From Hankyongella sp964404985 (GTDB taxonomy: Bacteria; Pseudomonadota; Alphaproteobacteria; Sphingomonadales; Sphingomonadaceae), in assembly GCA_964404985.1 (NCBI GenBank), contig CAYOMD010000008.1, positions 1 to 64,000 of the forward strand: a DNA stretch of 64,000 nt, read 5' to 3'. A program made the translations under genes and the position numbers. Positions 24,337-33,621 of the stretch are shown here, piece by piece. Within the stretch, counting starts at the first letter, position 1; the number at the start of each line of letters is the position of its first letter. The notes beneath the pieces are model-generated. The model saw only the letters and a list, made by a program, of their open reading frames with translations, was not told where the DNA came from and did no database searches.

Positions 24337-26562
24337 ATGCCGCACCACATGTTTGCCCAACGTGCCGTCGGCGGCGCTACGCTCGCCGCAACTGATGCCG
24401 CCGACTCCGATATCGCCGCATCCGGAATGGTGGCGCCCGACCGGCGCGGGTTCGTCAAGCTTGCCGGCCTCGGCCTGGCCCTGGCGCTGCTGCCGGCCGC
24501 CTGCAGCAAGGCCGGAGAGACTGCCGCGCGCACCGGTATGCTCGCGCAGCCGTTCCTGCGTATCGAGCCGGACGGTGCGGTGATCGTGCTCTCCAAACAT
24601 CTGGAAATGGGCCAGGGCGTCTGGACCGGACTTGCCACCCTGGTCGCAGAAGAACTGGATGCCGATTGGAGCAAGGTCCGGGTCGAGTCCTCGCCTGCAG
24701 AAGTCCCGGCTTATGGCAACCTCGACTGGGGTGGACAGGTCCAGGGCACCGGGGGGTCTTCCTCCATCCACAACAGCTACGAGCAGTATCGCAAGGCCGG
24801 TGCGACCGCCCGCGCCATGCTGGTGGCGGCAGCGGCAAAGCAGTGGAGCGTACCGGCGGGGGAAATCACCATTGCCAAGGGCATACTCAGCCATGCATCG
24901 GGCAAATCGGCCAGCTTTGGTGACATGGCAGTTGCGGCGTCTACCCAGCCGGTGCCGAAATCCGTGGTGCTGAAAGAGGCCTCGAAATTCACGCTGATCG
25001 GCGCCCCCTCTGCGCCACGGGTCGACTCCCCAAGCAAGGTACGCGGCGTAGAGACCTACGGCATGGACGTGAAGCTGGACGGCATGATGATCGCGGTCAT
25101 CGCCCGTGCGCCGCAGTTCGGTGCCAGCGTGAAGTCATTTGACGCAACCAAGGCCAAGGCGGTTGCCGGCGTGGTGGACGTCGTGCAGGTTCCATCCGGT
25201 GTCGTGGTGCTCGCCAAGAACAGCTGGGCGGCCATCAAGGGCCGGGAGGCGCTGGTCATCGCCTGGGACGACGGCAATGCGGAGAAGCGCAGCAGCGCGC
25301 AGTTCGAGGCGGACTACACGGCACTGGCCGCCAAAGGCGGTGGGCGCAGTGTCGCGGCGAACGGAGACGCCGGCAAGGCGCTGGCCGCTGCTGCCAGGGT
25401 GATCGAGGCGGATTATGTGTTCCCGTTCCTCGCGCACGCCCCCATGGAGCCCATGAGCTGCGCCGGCCGTCTGGTTGATGGCCGTTGCGAGATGTGGGCT
25501 GGGTTCCAGATCCCCACGGTCGACCGGGGTGCGGCTGCCCAGGCGCTGGGCCTGCCGCCGGAGAATATCACGCTGAACGTTCTGGCAGCCGGTGGCAGCT
25601 TCGGCCGCCGCGCCACACCGACCGGGGACTTCACCGGCGAGCTGGCGAGTATCCTCAAAGCCACAGATGGCAAGTACCCGGTCAAGCTGATCTGGACCCG
25701 TGAGGACGATATTCAGGGCGGCTATTACCGGCCGCTCAATGTGCACCGGATCAAGGCCGGTGTTGATGCATCCGGCAAGATCGTCGGCTGGGACCAGACC
25801 TTTGTCGGCCAGTCGATCCTGGCTGGCACACCGTTCGGGGCCCCTGACGGGTCGGACCCTGCTGCCTATGAGGGCCATGCTGGCGAACAATATGACATCG
25901 CCAACACCAATGTGCGCTGGGTGAAGGCGGACAGCCCGGTCTCCGTGCTCTGGTGGCGCTCTGTGGGACATACCCACAGCGCCTATTCCAAAGAGGTGAT
26001 GATGGACGCGCTGGCGGCAGCCGCTGGCCAGGACCCGGTCGCCTTCCGGCTGGCGCACCTTGGCAAGCACCCGCGCCATGCCGCCGTGCTCAAGCTGGCG
26101 GCCGAGAAAGCCGGCTGGAACACGCCGTTGCCCGCCGGCAAGGCGCGCGGCGTTGCAGTGCACGAAAGCTTCGGCAGTTTTGTCGCCCAGGTAGCCGAAG
26201 TCAGCATGAAGGACGGCGTCATCAGTGTGGACCGGGTGGTGTGTGCGGTCGATTGTGGCCTGGCGGTCAACCCTGATCATGTGCGCGCCCAGATGGAGGG
26301 CGGTATCGGCTTCGGGCTGGGGGCTGCACTCTCCAGTGCCATTACGCTGACGGGCGGCAAGCCGGACCAGGCGAACTTCGACACCTATTCCGTGCTGCGC
26401 ATCGACCGCATGCCCAAAGTCATTGACGTGCATATCCTGAACTCGGGCAACCCGCCAACCGGTGTCGGCGAACCCGGTGTGCCGCCGATTGCTCCGGCTG
26501 TCGCCAACGCTCTGGCCAGGCTGACGGGCAAGCGTCCGCTCCGCCTGCCGCTTGAGGCTTAG
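24337..26562 (+). CDS. Molybdopterin-binding subunit of a molybdenum hydroxylase (IorB-like)
   Basis: 741 residues from 24337. Residues ~32-60 form a twin-arginine signal (RRGFVKLAGLGLALALL) followed by PAACS, a possible lipobox, so the enzyme should be folded before export and act in the periplasm. Mo-cofactor motifs include LEMGQGVWTGLATLVAEEL, GGSFGRRATPTGDF and the C-terminal GVGEPGVPPIAPAVANAL with the catalytic Glu. There is no FAD subunit nearby, so electrons probably pass to a cytochrome, as in IorAB-type aldehyde or N-heterocycle dehydrogenases. Confidence 0.9.
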   Translation: MPHHMFAQRAVGGATLAATDAADSDIAASGMVAPDRRGFVKLAGLGLALALLPAACSKAGETAARTGMLAQPFLRIEPDGAVIVLSKHLEMGQGVWTGLATLVAEELDADWSKVRVESSPAEVPAYGNLDWGGQVQGTGGSSSIHNSYEQYRKAGATARAMLVAAAAKQWSVPAGEITIAKGILSHASGKSASFGDMAVAASTQPVPKSVVLKEASKFTLIGAPSAPRVDSPSKVRGVETYGMDVKLDGMMIAVIARAPQFGASVKSFDATKAKAVAGVVDVVQVPSGVVVLAKNSWAAIKGREALVIAWDDGNAEKRSSAQFEADYTALAAKGGGRSVAANGDAGKALAAAARVIEADYVFPFLAHAPMEPMSCAGRLVDGRCEMWAGFQIPTVDRGAAAQALGLPPENITLNVLAAGGSFGRRATPTGDFTGELASILKATDGKYPVKLIWTREDDIQGGYYRPLNVHRIKAGVDASGKIVGWDQTFVGQSILAGTPFGAPDGSDPAAYEGHAGEQYDIANTNVRWVKADSPVSVLWWRSVGHTHSAYSKEVMMDALAAAAGQDPVAFRLAHLGKHPRHAAVLKLAAEKAGWNTPLPAGKARGVAVHESFGSFVAQVAEVSMKDGVISVDRVVCAVDCGLAVNPDHVRAQMEGGIGFGLGAALSSAITLTGGKPDQANFDTYSVLRIDRMPKVIDVHILNSGNPPTGVGEPGVPPIAPAVANALARLTGKRPLRLPLEA

Positions 26563-26635
26563 TAATCGTGCATTGCGGTACGGGCTTTGTGATCTGAGAT
26601 TGCAGGCGGGGGCCTGGGCAGCTATCGATCTGTAA

Positions 26636-27700
26636 ATGCTCACCTGTACCCCCCCTGCCCGGCTTCTGATCGATTGCGACGCCATTGCTGCGAACTGGCA
26701 GGCGTTGCGCAGGCTGAGTGGCGGCGCGCCTGCGGGTGCGGCGGTGAAAGCCAATGCCTACGGGCTGGGCTTAGGTCCGGTCTGCCGCCGGCTGGCGCGA
26801 GAAGGTTGTACAGATTTCTTCGTTGCCACCCTGTTTGAGGGTGAGCAGGTGCGCCGTATCCTGCCTGATGTGGCTGTTCACGTGCTGCACGGCTTTACCG
26901 CCGCCGACATCCCGACCCTGCTGCAAGCGCGGCTCACCCCGGTGATCAATACACCGGCGCAGGCGCAGCTCTGGCAGCAAGTGGATGCCGCGTGCAGCCT
27001 GATGATTGACACCGGCATGAATCGTCTCGGGCTGCGCCCTGAGCATCTGGGTGCCATCACCCTCGATGATCTTGAGATCGACATCGTGATGAGCCACCTT
27101 GCCTGTGCAGACGAAGCGGCACACCCGATGAATGCGCTGCAACGCACGCGCTTTCAGGAATGCAGCACCGGTATCAACGCACGGCGGCGTTCGCTGGCCA
27201 ACTCGGCAGGCGCCTGCCTCGGGCCGGACTATGCCCTCGATCTGACCCGTCCGGGTCTTGGCCTTTATGGCGGCCTGCCGAGCCAACTGGCGCAAGGCCA
27301 CATAGTTCCGGTCGTGCGTGTGCAGGCCCCGGTACTTCAGGTGAAGACGATCCCGGCTGGCGAGACCGTCGGCTACGGCGCGACCTGGCAGGCCGCATCG
27401 GATACGCATATCGCCACGCTTGGTATCGGTTATGCAGATGGCTTCCCTCGCCTGCTGTCCGGGCAGGACGTCTGGGTTGTGCTGGAGGGTCGCCGCTGCC
27501 CCCTGCTTGGCCGCGTCTCCATGGACCTGATCTGCATTGACGCCGGCGATGCGGGGCCTGCCGTCGGCTCGCTGGCGACGGTCATCGGCGGTGATGCCTT
27601 GTCTCTGGAGGACATAGCCACCCGTACAGGCCTTGCCGCCTACGAAGTGCTGACAGGGCTGGGCGAACGCTTCGACAGGCACTATAGCGGGGGAGCATGA
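26636..27700 (+). CDS. alr: Alanine racemase
   Basis: 354 residues. The PLP lysine lies in AVKANAYGLG (~37-46). The C-terminal beta domain contains the catalytic tyrosine motif GYGATWQA, and GIGYADGFPRLLSG and LGRVSMDLICID are conserved. It makes D-alanine for peptidoglycan. No good Shine-Dalgarno precedes 26636, so the start is uncertain. Its stop overlaps mlaE by 4 bp, linking cell-wall precursor supply with lipid transport genes. Confidence 0.94.
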   Translation: MLTCTPPARLLIDCDAIAANWQALRRLSGGAPAGAAVKANAYGLGLGPVCRRLAREGCTDFFVATLFEGEQVRRILPDVAVHVLHGFTAADIPTLLQARLTPVINTPAQAQLWQQVDAACSLMIDTGMNRLGLRPEHLGAITLDDLEIDIVMSHLACADEAAHPMNALQRTRFQECSTGINARRRSLANSAGACLGPDYALDLTRPGLGLYGGLPSQLAQGHIVPVVRVQAPVLQVKTIPAGETVGYGATWQAASDTHIATLGIGYADGFPRLLSGQDVWVVLEGRRCPLLGRVSMDLICIDAGDAGPAVGSLATVIGGDALSLEDIATRTGLAAYEVLTGLGERFDRHYSGGA

Positions 27701-28479
27701 CCCTTCTGCTTACGTTCCTGTCGCTTATCGGGCGCTTTGTCCTCGGCGGCCTGGCCACCATCGGCCATGTCAGCCGGTTTGCGGCCTCCAGCATCGTGCA
27801 TCTGGTGCGCCCGCCGTTTTACTTCGGCCGCATGCTCGAGCAGATGCTGATCATTGGCTATTTCTCGTTGCCGGTCGTCGGCCTGACTGCGCTGTTCACG
27901 GGCGCCGCGCTGGCGCAGCAGATTTTTATCGGGTCGAGCCGTTTCAATGCGGAAAGTGCGGTGGCTGCTGTCACCGTCATCGCGATTGTGCGCGAACTCG
28001 GCCCGGTATTGGGCGGCCTGATGGTCGCCGGCCGGGTGTCATCTGCCATGGCCGCAGAAATCGGCACCATGCGGGTCACAGAGCAGATTGACGCCATGGT
28101 GACGCTCTCCACCGATCCGCTGAAGTATCTTGTGGCCCCGCGTCTGCTGGCTGCGGTGATCGTGCAGCCCCTGCTCACCATTGTCGCCAACATCATCGGC
28201 GTGTTCGGCGGCTATCTGATTGCGACCGAGCGGCTTGGCTTCAATTCTGCTGCCTATCTTCGGGTCACCGCCCAGTTCCTGGAGTGGGAAGATGTGTATT
28301 CCTCGCTGATCAAAGCGGCGGTGTTTGGCTTCATCATTGCGCTCATGGGCTGCTACCATGGCTATCATTCCAAGGGCGGCGCGCAAGGCGTCGGTAGCGC
28401 CACCACCAATGCGGTGGTCTCCGCGTTCATCCTGATCCTGCTTGCCAACCTGATCATCACCGTGATCGTATTTGCATGA
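27697..28479 (+). CDS. mlaE: MlaE-family ABC lipid transport permease
   Basis: 260 residues with five or six membrane helices and the conserved MlaE signatures LVRPPFYFGRMLEQM, ARELGPVLGGLMVAGR-like VRELGPVLGGLMVAGRVSS, and AEIGTMRVTEQIDAM. It is the inner-membrane permease of the Mla phospholipid transport system. It overlaps alr upstream and mlaF downstream by 4 bp each. Confidence 0.94.
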   Translation: MTLLLTFLSLIGRFVLGGLATIGHVSRFAASSIVHLVRPPFYFGRMLEQMLIIGYFSLPVVGLTALFTGAALAQQIFIGSSRFNAESAVAAVTVIAIVRELGPVLGGLMVAGRVSSAMAAEIGTMRVTEQIDAMVTLSTDPLKYLVAPRLLAAVIVQPLLTIVANIIGVFGGYLIATERLGFNSAAYLRVTAQFLEWEDVYSSLIKAAVFGFIIALMGCYHGYHSKGGAQGVGSATTNAVVSAFILILLANLIITVIVFA

Positions 28480-29264
28480 GTACGCCCCAGATCGAACCGC
28501 CCAAGATCGAACTTGTCGGCCTGTCCAAGGCGTTCGGCGCCAAGCAGGTGCTGCGTGGCGTTAACCTTCGGCTGGAGGCTGGCCAGTCGCTGGTGATCAT
28601 CGGCGGGTCCGGCACCGGCAAATCGGTGATGATCAAGTGCATCCTGGGCCTGCTGCGCCCGGACTCAGGAGATGTGCGCATCGACGGGCAGTCCGTGCTT
28701 GGGTTGAAGGGTCAGGCGCGCCACCAGTTTCTCATGCGTATCGGGATGCTGTTCCAGGGTGCGGCGCTGTTCGACTCGCTGCCGATCTGGCGCAACGTTG
28801 CCTTCGGGCTGATTCAGGGGCGCGGCATGGGATCAAAGGACGCACGGCGCATCGCGGTCCAAACCCTGGAGCGTGTCGGCCTTGGTTCAGATGTGGCCGA
28901 TCTCTTCCCGTCCGAACTGTCCGGCGGCATGCAGAAGCGTGTGGGTCTTGCCCGCGCAATCGCCGCCAAGCCGGAGATTGTGTTCTTCGACGAGCCGACT
29001 ACCGGCCTCGATCCGATCATGGCCGATGTCATCAATGCCCTGATTGTCGAGTGTGTGCGCGAACTTGGGGCCACCACGCTGTCCATCACCCACGACATGG
29101 GCAGCGTGCGCAAGATCGCGGACCGGGTCGCCATGCTGCACCAGGGCGAGATCGTCTGGGAAGGCCCGAGAGACGCCATCGACTCGAGTGGAAACGCCTA
29201 TGTTGACCAGTTCGTCAACGGCAAGGCCGACGGCCCGATCAGCACCATAACCGGGCGGCGCTGA
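28476..29264 (+). CDS. mlaF: MlaF-family ABC transporter ATPase
   Basis: 262 residues. Walker A GGSGTGKSVMIK (~43-54), Q-loop LFQGAALFDSL, ABC signature LSGGMQKRVGLARA (~147) and Walker B IVFFDEPTTGLDP are all intact, and the switch His is in SITHDMGS. It powers MlaE. The substrate-binding MCE subunit MlaD is not adjacent; a candidate is encoded at 41205-41705. Confidence 0.94.
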   Translation: MSTPQIEPPKIELVGLSKAFGAKQVLRGVNLRLEAGQSLVIIGGSGTGKSVMIKCILGLLRPDSGDVRIDGQSVLGLKGQARHQFLMRIGMLFQGAALFDSLPIWRNVAFGLIQGRGMGSKDARRIAVQTLERVGLGSDVADLFPSELSGGMQKRVGLARAIAAKPEIVFFDEPTTGLDPIMADVINALIVECVRELGATTLSITHDMGSVRKIADRVAMLHQGEIVWEGPRDAIDSSGNAYVDQFVNGKADGPISTITGRR

Positions 29265-29268
29265 CCCA

Positions 29269-29877
29269 CTAACTCTTGGGCGGCACGCCGCGTGCCTTGA
29301 GGTCTGCCACCAGGGCGTCAAACCCCTTGTCGCGGGCGAGTGCGGCGAATTCCGCCCGCTTGCCGAGCGCATTGGAGACGCCTTCGCTGGCGACATCGAC
29401 GATGCGGAACTGGCCGTCGGAGCCTTTGCGCAGCCGCCATTCAAGCGTTGCCGGTGCACCGCCCGCACGCTTGATTTCCGTGCGCACGAATACTTCGCTC
29501 GCACCGCCTGTGCGGATGCTCACCTGCTTCTGGGGCTTGCCGGCCAGCTTGCCAAACTGGTCGAGGTAGAGAGCCGTCACATAGTCGGGAAATACCGTCT
29601 TGAAGGCGGCCTTCTGGTTTGGGGCAGCCTTGGCATAGGCCTCTCCCCCGAGGAAGCGGGTGAGAAAATCGAGCGCATAGGTCTTGTCGAGCAGCGTGCG
29701 GAACTGCGTGAAGCGTTGTTCCGGGGTCAGCCCCTTGTCGGTGATGATGGCTGCCGCCCTGGCGTTGAAATCGGTTACCGCCGTGGCGGCGGCCATTTGC
29801 AGTGCATCCGTCTGGGCATAGGCCGCAGGGGCTGCCAGCAGGGTCAGAGCAATGGTCATGGAGCGAGTGAGCATCAT
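29269..29877 (-). CDS. MlaC/HpnM-like periplasmic lipid-binding protein
   Basis: 202 residues starting at 29877 in an ATGATGA overlap with the upstream hpnN stop. A signal peptide (~1-21, AAPAAYAQT) is followed by the MlaC/Ttg2D fold: TPEQRFTQFRTLLDKTYAL, FLTRFLGGEAY and VFPDYVTALYLDQFG, then an antiparallel beta region ending with IVDVASEGVSNALGKR. In hopanoid clusters the homologue HpnM follows HpnN, and here it does too. It converges on mlaF 4 bp away, so either Mla or hopanoid trafficking is possible. Confidence 0.88.
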   Translation of the reverse strand: MMLTRSMTIALTLLAAPAAYAQTDALQMAAATAVTDFNARAAAIITDKGLTPEQRFTQFRTLLDKTYALDFLTRFLGGEAYAKAAPNQKAAFKTVFPDYVTALYLDQFGKLAGKPQKQVSIRTGGASEVFVRTEIKRAGGAPATLEWRLRKGSDGQFRIVDVASEGVSNALGKRAEFAALARDKGFDALVADLKARGVPPKS

Positions 29878-32483
29878 CGGGCGTCTCCTGTCTTGAGGTA
29901 GCGGTTCCGCAGCGCCAGCAGGTTGGGGATAATCGTCAAGGTGGTGATGACCGCAAAGGCAATGCCGATCGCCAGCAGAATGCCCATGCTCGAGACCCCT
30001 CTGTGGTCGGAGATCGAGAGGGTGCCAAAAGAGTCGATCGTGGTAAGGGCGCTGAACAGTATGGAGCGTGCCGTGGTTTTGTCCGGCCCCTTGCCGCGAG
30101 ACTGAGGCTCGCTCCCGGCCACCGTCAGGTAAATGCCGGCGTCGACGCTGAGGCCAATCAATAACGGCAGCACAATCACATTGGCATAATTGTAGGGCAG
30201 ATTGAGCAGCACACCGGCTGCCGAGGTCAGGATTGCTGCGACCAGTAGCGGGGTCACGACAATCAGCGCGGTCGTGAACCGGCGGGTTGTGGCCCATACC
30301 AGGGCAATCGCCAGGAACAGCGCGAGGATCGTCGCCTTAATCATCGATTCCGCCACATAGCCGCCTGCCTGCAGGACGGATCGGGCCGGGCCGCTGGCGG
30401 CTGGGTCAATGCTGAGCACCGCATTGACGAAGTCGCGTCGTGCATCCACGTCCTCAACCTTGCTCGCCGGCTGGATTTCCAGGCGCAGGCGGCCATCCTG
30501 TGTGAGATAGCGATCCTTGATCCACTGCGGTGTCGTCTCCAGGCTCAGCGCGCCGGGCGACAGTTGGCCGCGCAACTCATCGACCAGCGGCGGCAGGTAT
30601 TTGAACAAATCCTGCTCGACCGCGATGACCAGATCCGGATCGCGGGCAGCCACCACCTGCAGTTGCTGGATACTCGCGCCAAGCCGGTCGACAGCCGGGC
30701 TGCGCGGCAACTGGATCAACTCGGCGCGTGCACGGGCAACCCGCTGCAAGGACCCTTCGGCAAACTGTCGTTCCGGCTTGAGCGCTAGGGCGGCATCGAG
30801 CCCGCTCGCCCCGAACTCGATCAGACCCCGCCGGTCCTCCTGGTCATCGGGCGTAAAGCTCAACGCGGAGACCACGCGCCCCACTTGTGGCAGCGCTGTA
30901 AGCTTCTCCGCCAGCGCACGCGCCTCGGCGGCATCGCGGGCCAGAATGTTCAGGCGGTATGGGCCGCCGTCCTCGTTATCGAACAGCCAGGCGAAGGTCT
31001 TGACCGAGGGGGAGGCCGGGTCGCGCAGCGCCATCGGGTCAGCGCTGAAACGCACATGCGGCAGCAGTGGCACCGCCAGCACAGCCAGACCCAGCACCAG
31101 CCACATCAGCCAGGGCCGCAACACCCAGTTGCCATGAAGGTGGGCGGCATTGGGAAAGTGCGACCGGCCGTCCATCCCCTGCACCAGGCGCAACGCAGCC
31201 GGCAGGATGGTCAGGTTGCAGGTCAGCGCAATCATCACACCCGCGCAGGAGATCACCCCAAGCTGTGCGATGCCGATGAAATCAGTGGGCACAAACGCCA
31301 GAAAGCCGATGGAGGCGGTCACCGCAGCCACCAGCAACGTCGGCCCCAGATGGCGGGCGGTGGCGCGCAACGCAGCACTCAGTGCCTGCCCCTCGCTTTC
31401 CTCTTTCTGCACATGCAGGCAGTAATGCAGGGCAAAATCGATGCCGAGGCCAAACATCAGCACCGTGAAGGCGACGGACACCAGGTTGAGCGTGCCGACC
31501 GCGAGTGCGGCAAACCCTGCAGTCAGCGCGATGCCGATGCTGAGCGACAACATCGCCGCTGCCACCATCCAGCCGCTGCGCAGGGCAAAGCCAAGCACGA
31601 TGGCCAGCAGCACAAATGACATGCCAAACGAGATGAAGACGCCACTGGTCACACTCTTGAGCTCGTCCTCGCGCAGCGCCGGATCCCCAGTGATGCCGAC
31701 CTGCACCACCTTGTATTCCGGATTTTTGCCGATCCGGGTGATGGCAGCGCGGATAGAACCGAGGGCCGCCTTGGCCGGGTGCAGGGCGTGAAAGTCCTGC
31801 ACTGCCTCGACGGTCAGCACCCGCTGGGTGAACGGCGGGGCTTTCGGGTCCAGCAGTGACTGCCAGGACAGAGGCCTTGGCACACCGTCGAGCCGCGCCT
31901 CGATCGTCTTGGCGACGGCATCAGTCGCATGGGTGAGGGCTGAGATATCGAACTGCCCGCCGGCACTGGCGGAGAGATCATGGGCTCGAGCCAGGGCACC
32001 GACAATCGAAGGCAGCGACTGCTCGTTGGTGACGCTCTCAAGCAGGGGAGATGCGGAATTGAGGGTATCAAGCCGCTTGGTCGCCTGCTCGCTGGACATC
32101 AGCAGAAAGGCATTGCGCCGCAGATAGTTGTCGGTCGAAGGCGAGACCACGCCGGAGATTACCTGCTTTTCGCGCATCAGCAGGGCTTCAAGCTCACGCG
32201 CATAGGCATCTGCCAGTTCCGGGGTCGGCGCGCGCACCACAATCGCGATGGATTTGGACAGCTTGGGGAACGCGGCTTCCATGGCCCGGTCAGCCTTGTT
32301 GAAGCCGAGCGACTGGCTGAGCATCATCCGCGTATCGGTGTTAACCCCGAGGTGGGTTGCCGCATAAGCACCGGCCAGCGCGGCAAGCAGGATGCCGATG
32401 AGAATGGTGACCCACGGGCGCGCGGTCACGATAGTCGTCCAGCGCAGTAGAATGCGTGCGGCGACGGAAGGGTGCTCTGTCAT
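29874..32483 (-). CDS. hpnN: RND/MMPL-family hopanoid exporter HpnN-like
   Basis: About 869 residues from ATG 32483; a TTG nine bases upstream is an alternative. Twelve membrane helices are arranged as 1+5 and 1+5 around two large periplasmic loops (~50-270 and ~475-690). The N-terminal motif LGVNTDTRMMLSQSLGFNKA is typical of HpnN, and GLGIDFALHYCLH and GLSVDAGIYL mark helix 4 and its repeat. HpnN moves hopanoids to the outer membrane in Rhodopseudomonas and Burkholderia. No hopanoid biosynthesis gene is in this window. Confidence 0.88.
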   Translation of the reverse strand: MTEHPSVAARILLRWTTIVTARPWVTILIGILLAALAGAYAATHLGVNTDTRMMLSQSLGFNKADRAMEAAFPKLSKSIAIVVRAPTPELADAYARELEALLMREKQVISGVVSPSTDNYLRRNAFLLMSSEQATKRLDTLNSASPLLESVTNEQSLPSIVGALARAHDLSASAGGQFDISALTHATDAVAKTIEARLDGVPRPLSWQSLLDPKAPPFTQRVLTVEAVQDFHALHPAKAALGSIRAAITRIGKNPEYKVVQVGITGDPALREDELKSVTSGVFISFGMSFVLLAIVLGFALRSGWMVAAAMLSLSIGIALTAGFAALAVGTLNLVSVAFTVLMFGLGIDFALHYCLHVQKEESEGQALSAALRATARHLGPTLLVAAVTASIGFLAFVPTDFIGIAQLGVISCAGVMIALTCNLTILPAALRLVQGMDGRSHFPNAAHLHGNWVLRPWLMWLVLGLAVLAVPLLPHVRFSADPMALRDPASPSVKTFAWLFDNEDGGPYRLNILARDAAEARALAEKLTALPQVGRVVSALSFTPDDQEDRRGLIEFGASGLDAALALKPERQFAEGSLQRVARARAELIQLPRSPAVDRLGASIQQLQVVAARDPDLVIAVEQDLFKYLPPLVDELRGQLSPGALSLETTPQWIKDRYLTQDGRLRLEIQPASKVEDVDARRDFVNAVLSIDPAASGPARSVLQAGGYVAESMIKATILALFLAIALVWATTRRFTTALIVVTPLLVAAILTSAAGVLLNLPYNYANVIVLPLLIGLSVDAGIYLTVAGSEPQSRGKGPDKTTARSILFSALTTIDSFGTLSISDHRGVSSMGILLAIGIAFAVITTLTIIPNLLALRNRYLKTGDAR

Positions 32484-32622
32484 GTGATGCAAAGGGGTAG
32501 CGCTCGATCGCTGAACCGGAAGTGAACATCGCTTCTATCGCCGAGCGCCCCGCAGAGTGCAAGCGGCATGAACCCAGACACTCTCAACCCGGCTTGCCGC
32601 ACACGGACCACACGGCTACAGC

Positions 32623-33621
32623 ATGGTTATGTCGCAAACCGTCGTGCCGGAGGGGGCGCACCCCTTCCCTTACTTCAACCTGCTGGGGATTGCCGGACTG
32701 AAGCCCTGGGAGATCCGCTATCTGCTCGATGAGGCAGCGCGCTGGGTCGATCCGCCGTCCGATGCTCCGCGCCCTCTTGCCGGCCTGACCCAGATCAACG
32801 CCTTCTTCGAGAACTCGACCCGAACCCTGCTCTCCTTCGAGATTGCCGGCAAGCGGCTGGGGGCGGACACCATCAACATGGTTCCCGGCGCATCCTCCAT
32901 CCGCAAGGGGGAGACCCTGCTGGATACCGCGCTCACCTTCTCCGCCATGCGGCCTGACATCATCGTCATACGGCACGCGGACTCAGGGGCCGTGCGGCTG
33001 ATCGCGGAGAAAGTTGGTTGCACGGTCATCAATGCCGGCGACGGCCGCCACGAGCACCCGACCCAGGCATTGCTCGATGCGTTGACCATCCGGCGCCGCA
33101 AAGGCCGGATCGCGGGACTGACGGTCGCGATCTGCGGGGACATTCTCCACAGTCGGGTCGCGCGGTCGAACTTTCAGTTGCTGGCCAGCCTCGGCGCGCA
33201 CGTCCGGGCCGTTGCTCCCCCCACACTTCTGGGCACCGAGATCGCGCGGCTTGGCGTCGAGACCTACACCAATATGGAGGATGGCATCGCCGGTGCGGAC
33301 GTCATCATGATGCTGCGCCTGCAGCGGGAGCGCATGCAGGGGGCCTATGTGCCGTCCACGCGCGAGTATTTCCACTTCTACGGCCTGACCGAAGCGCGGC
33401 TCGCCGCCGCCAAGCCGGATGTACTGGTGATGCACCCCGGCCCGATGAACCGCGGCGTCGAGATTGCGACCGCCGTCGCCGATGATGTCAGCCGCTCCGC
33501 GATCACCGAGCAGGTCGCCATGGGTGTGGCCGTGCGCATGGCCTGCCTTGACGTGCTGACCCGCGGCAAGCGGGGTCTGGACGGCTGGGCCGGGCGCCAG
33601 AGCTGGGGGGTCCTGACATGA
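32623..33621 (+). CDS. pyrB: Aspartate carbamoyltransferase catalytic chain
   Basis: 332 residues (or 330 from the second Met). The carbamoyl-phosphate motif FFENSTRTLLSFEIAG is at ~65, GASSIRKGETLLDT follows, and HEHPTQALLDALTI and HPGPMNRGVEIA bind aspartate and close the site. It makes carbamoyl-aspartate, the committed step of pyrimidine synthesis. The stop overlaps pyrC' by 4 bp, and no regulatory pyrI gene is present. This fits class A complexes in which PyrB is held together by a dihydroorotase-like partner. Confidence 0.95.
   Translation: MVMSQTVVPEGAHPFPYFNLLGIAGLKPWEIRYLLDEAARWVDPPSDAPRPLAGLTQINAFFENSTRTLLSFEIAGKRLGADTINMVPGASSIRKGETLLDTALTFSAMRPDIIVIRHADSGAVRLIAEKVGCTVINAGDGRHEHPTQALLDALTIRRRKGRIAGLTVAICGDILHSRVARSNFQLLASLGAHVRAVAPPTLLGTEIARLGVETYTNMEDGIAGADVIMMLRLQRERMQGAYVPSTREYFHFYGLTEARLAAAKPDVLVMHPGPMNRGVEIATAVADDVSRSAITEQVAMGVAVRMACLDVLTRGKRGLDGWAGRQSWGVLT

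Noticed and set aside
25135..26754. 539-codon minus-strand open frame across the molybdenum subunit gene
   Set aside because: Antisense to a gene with clear cofactor motifs; no motif of its own.
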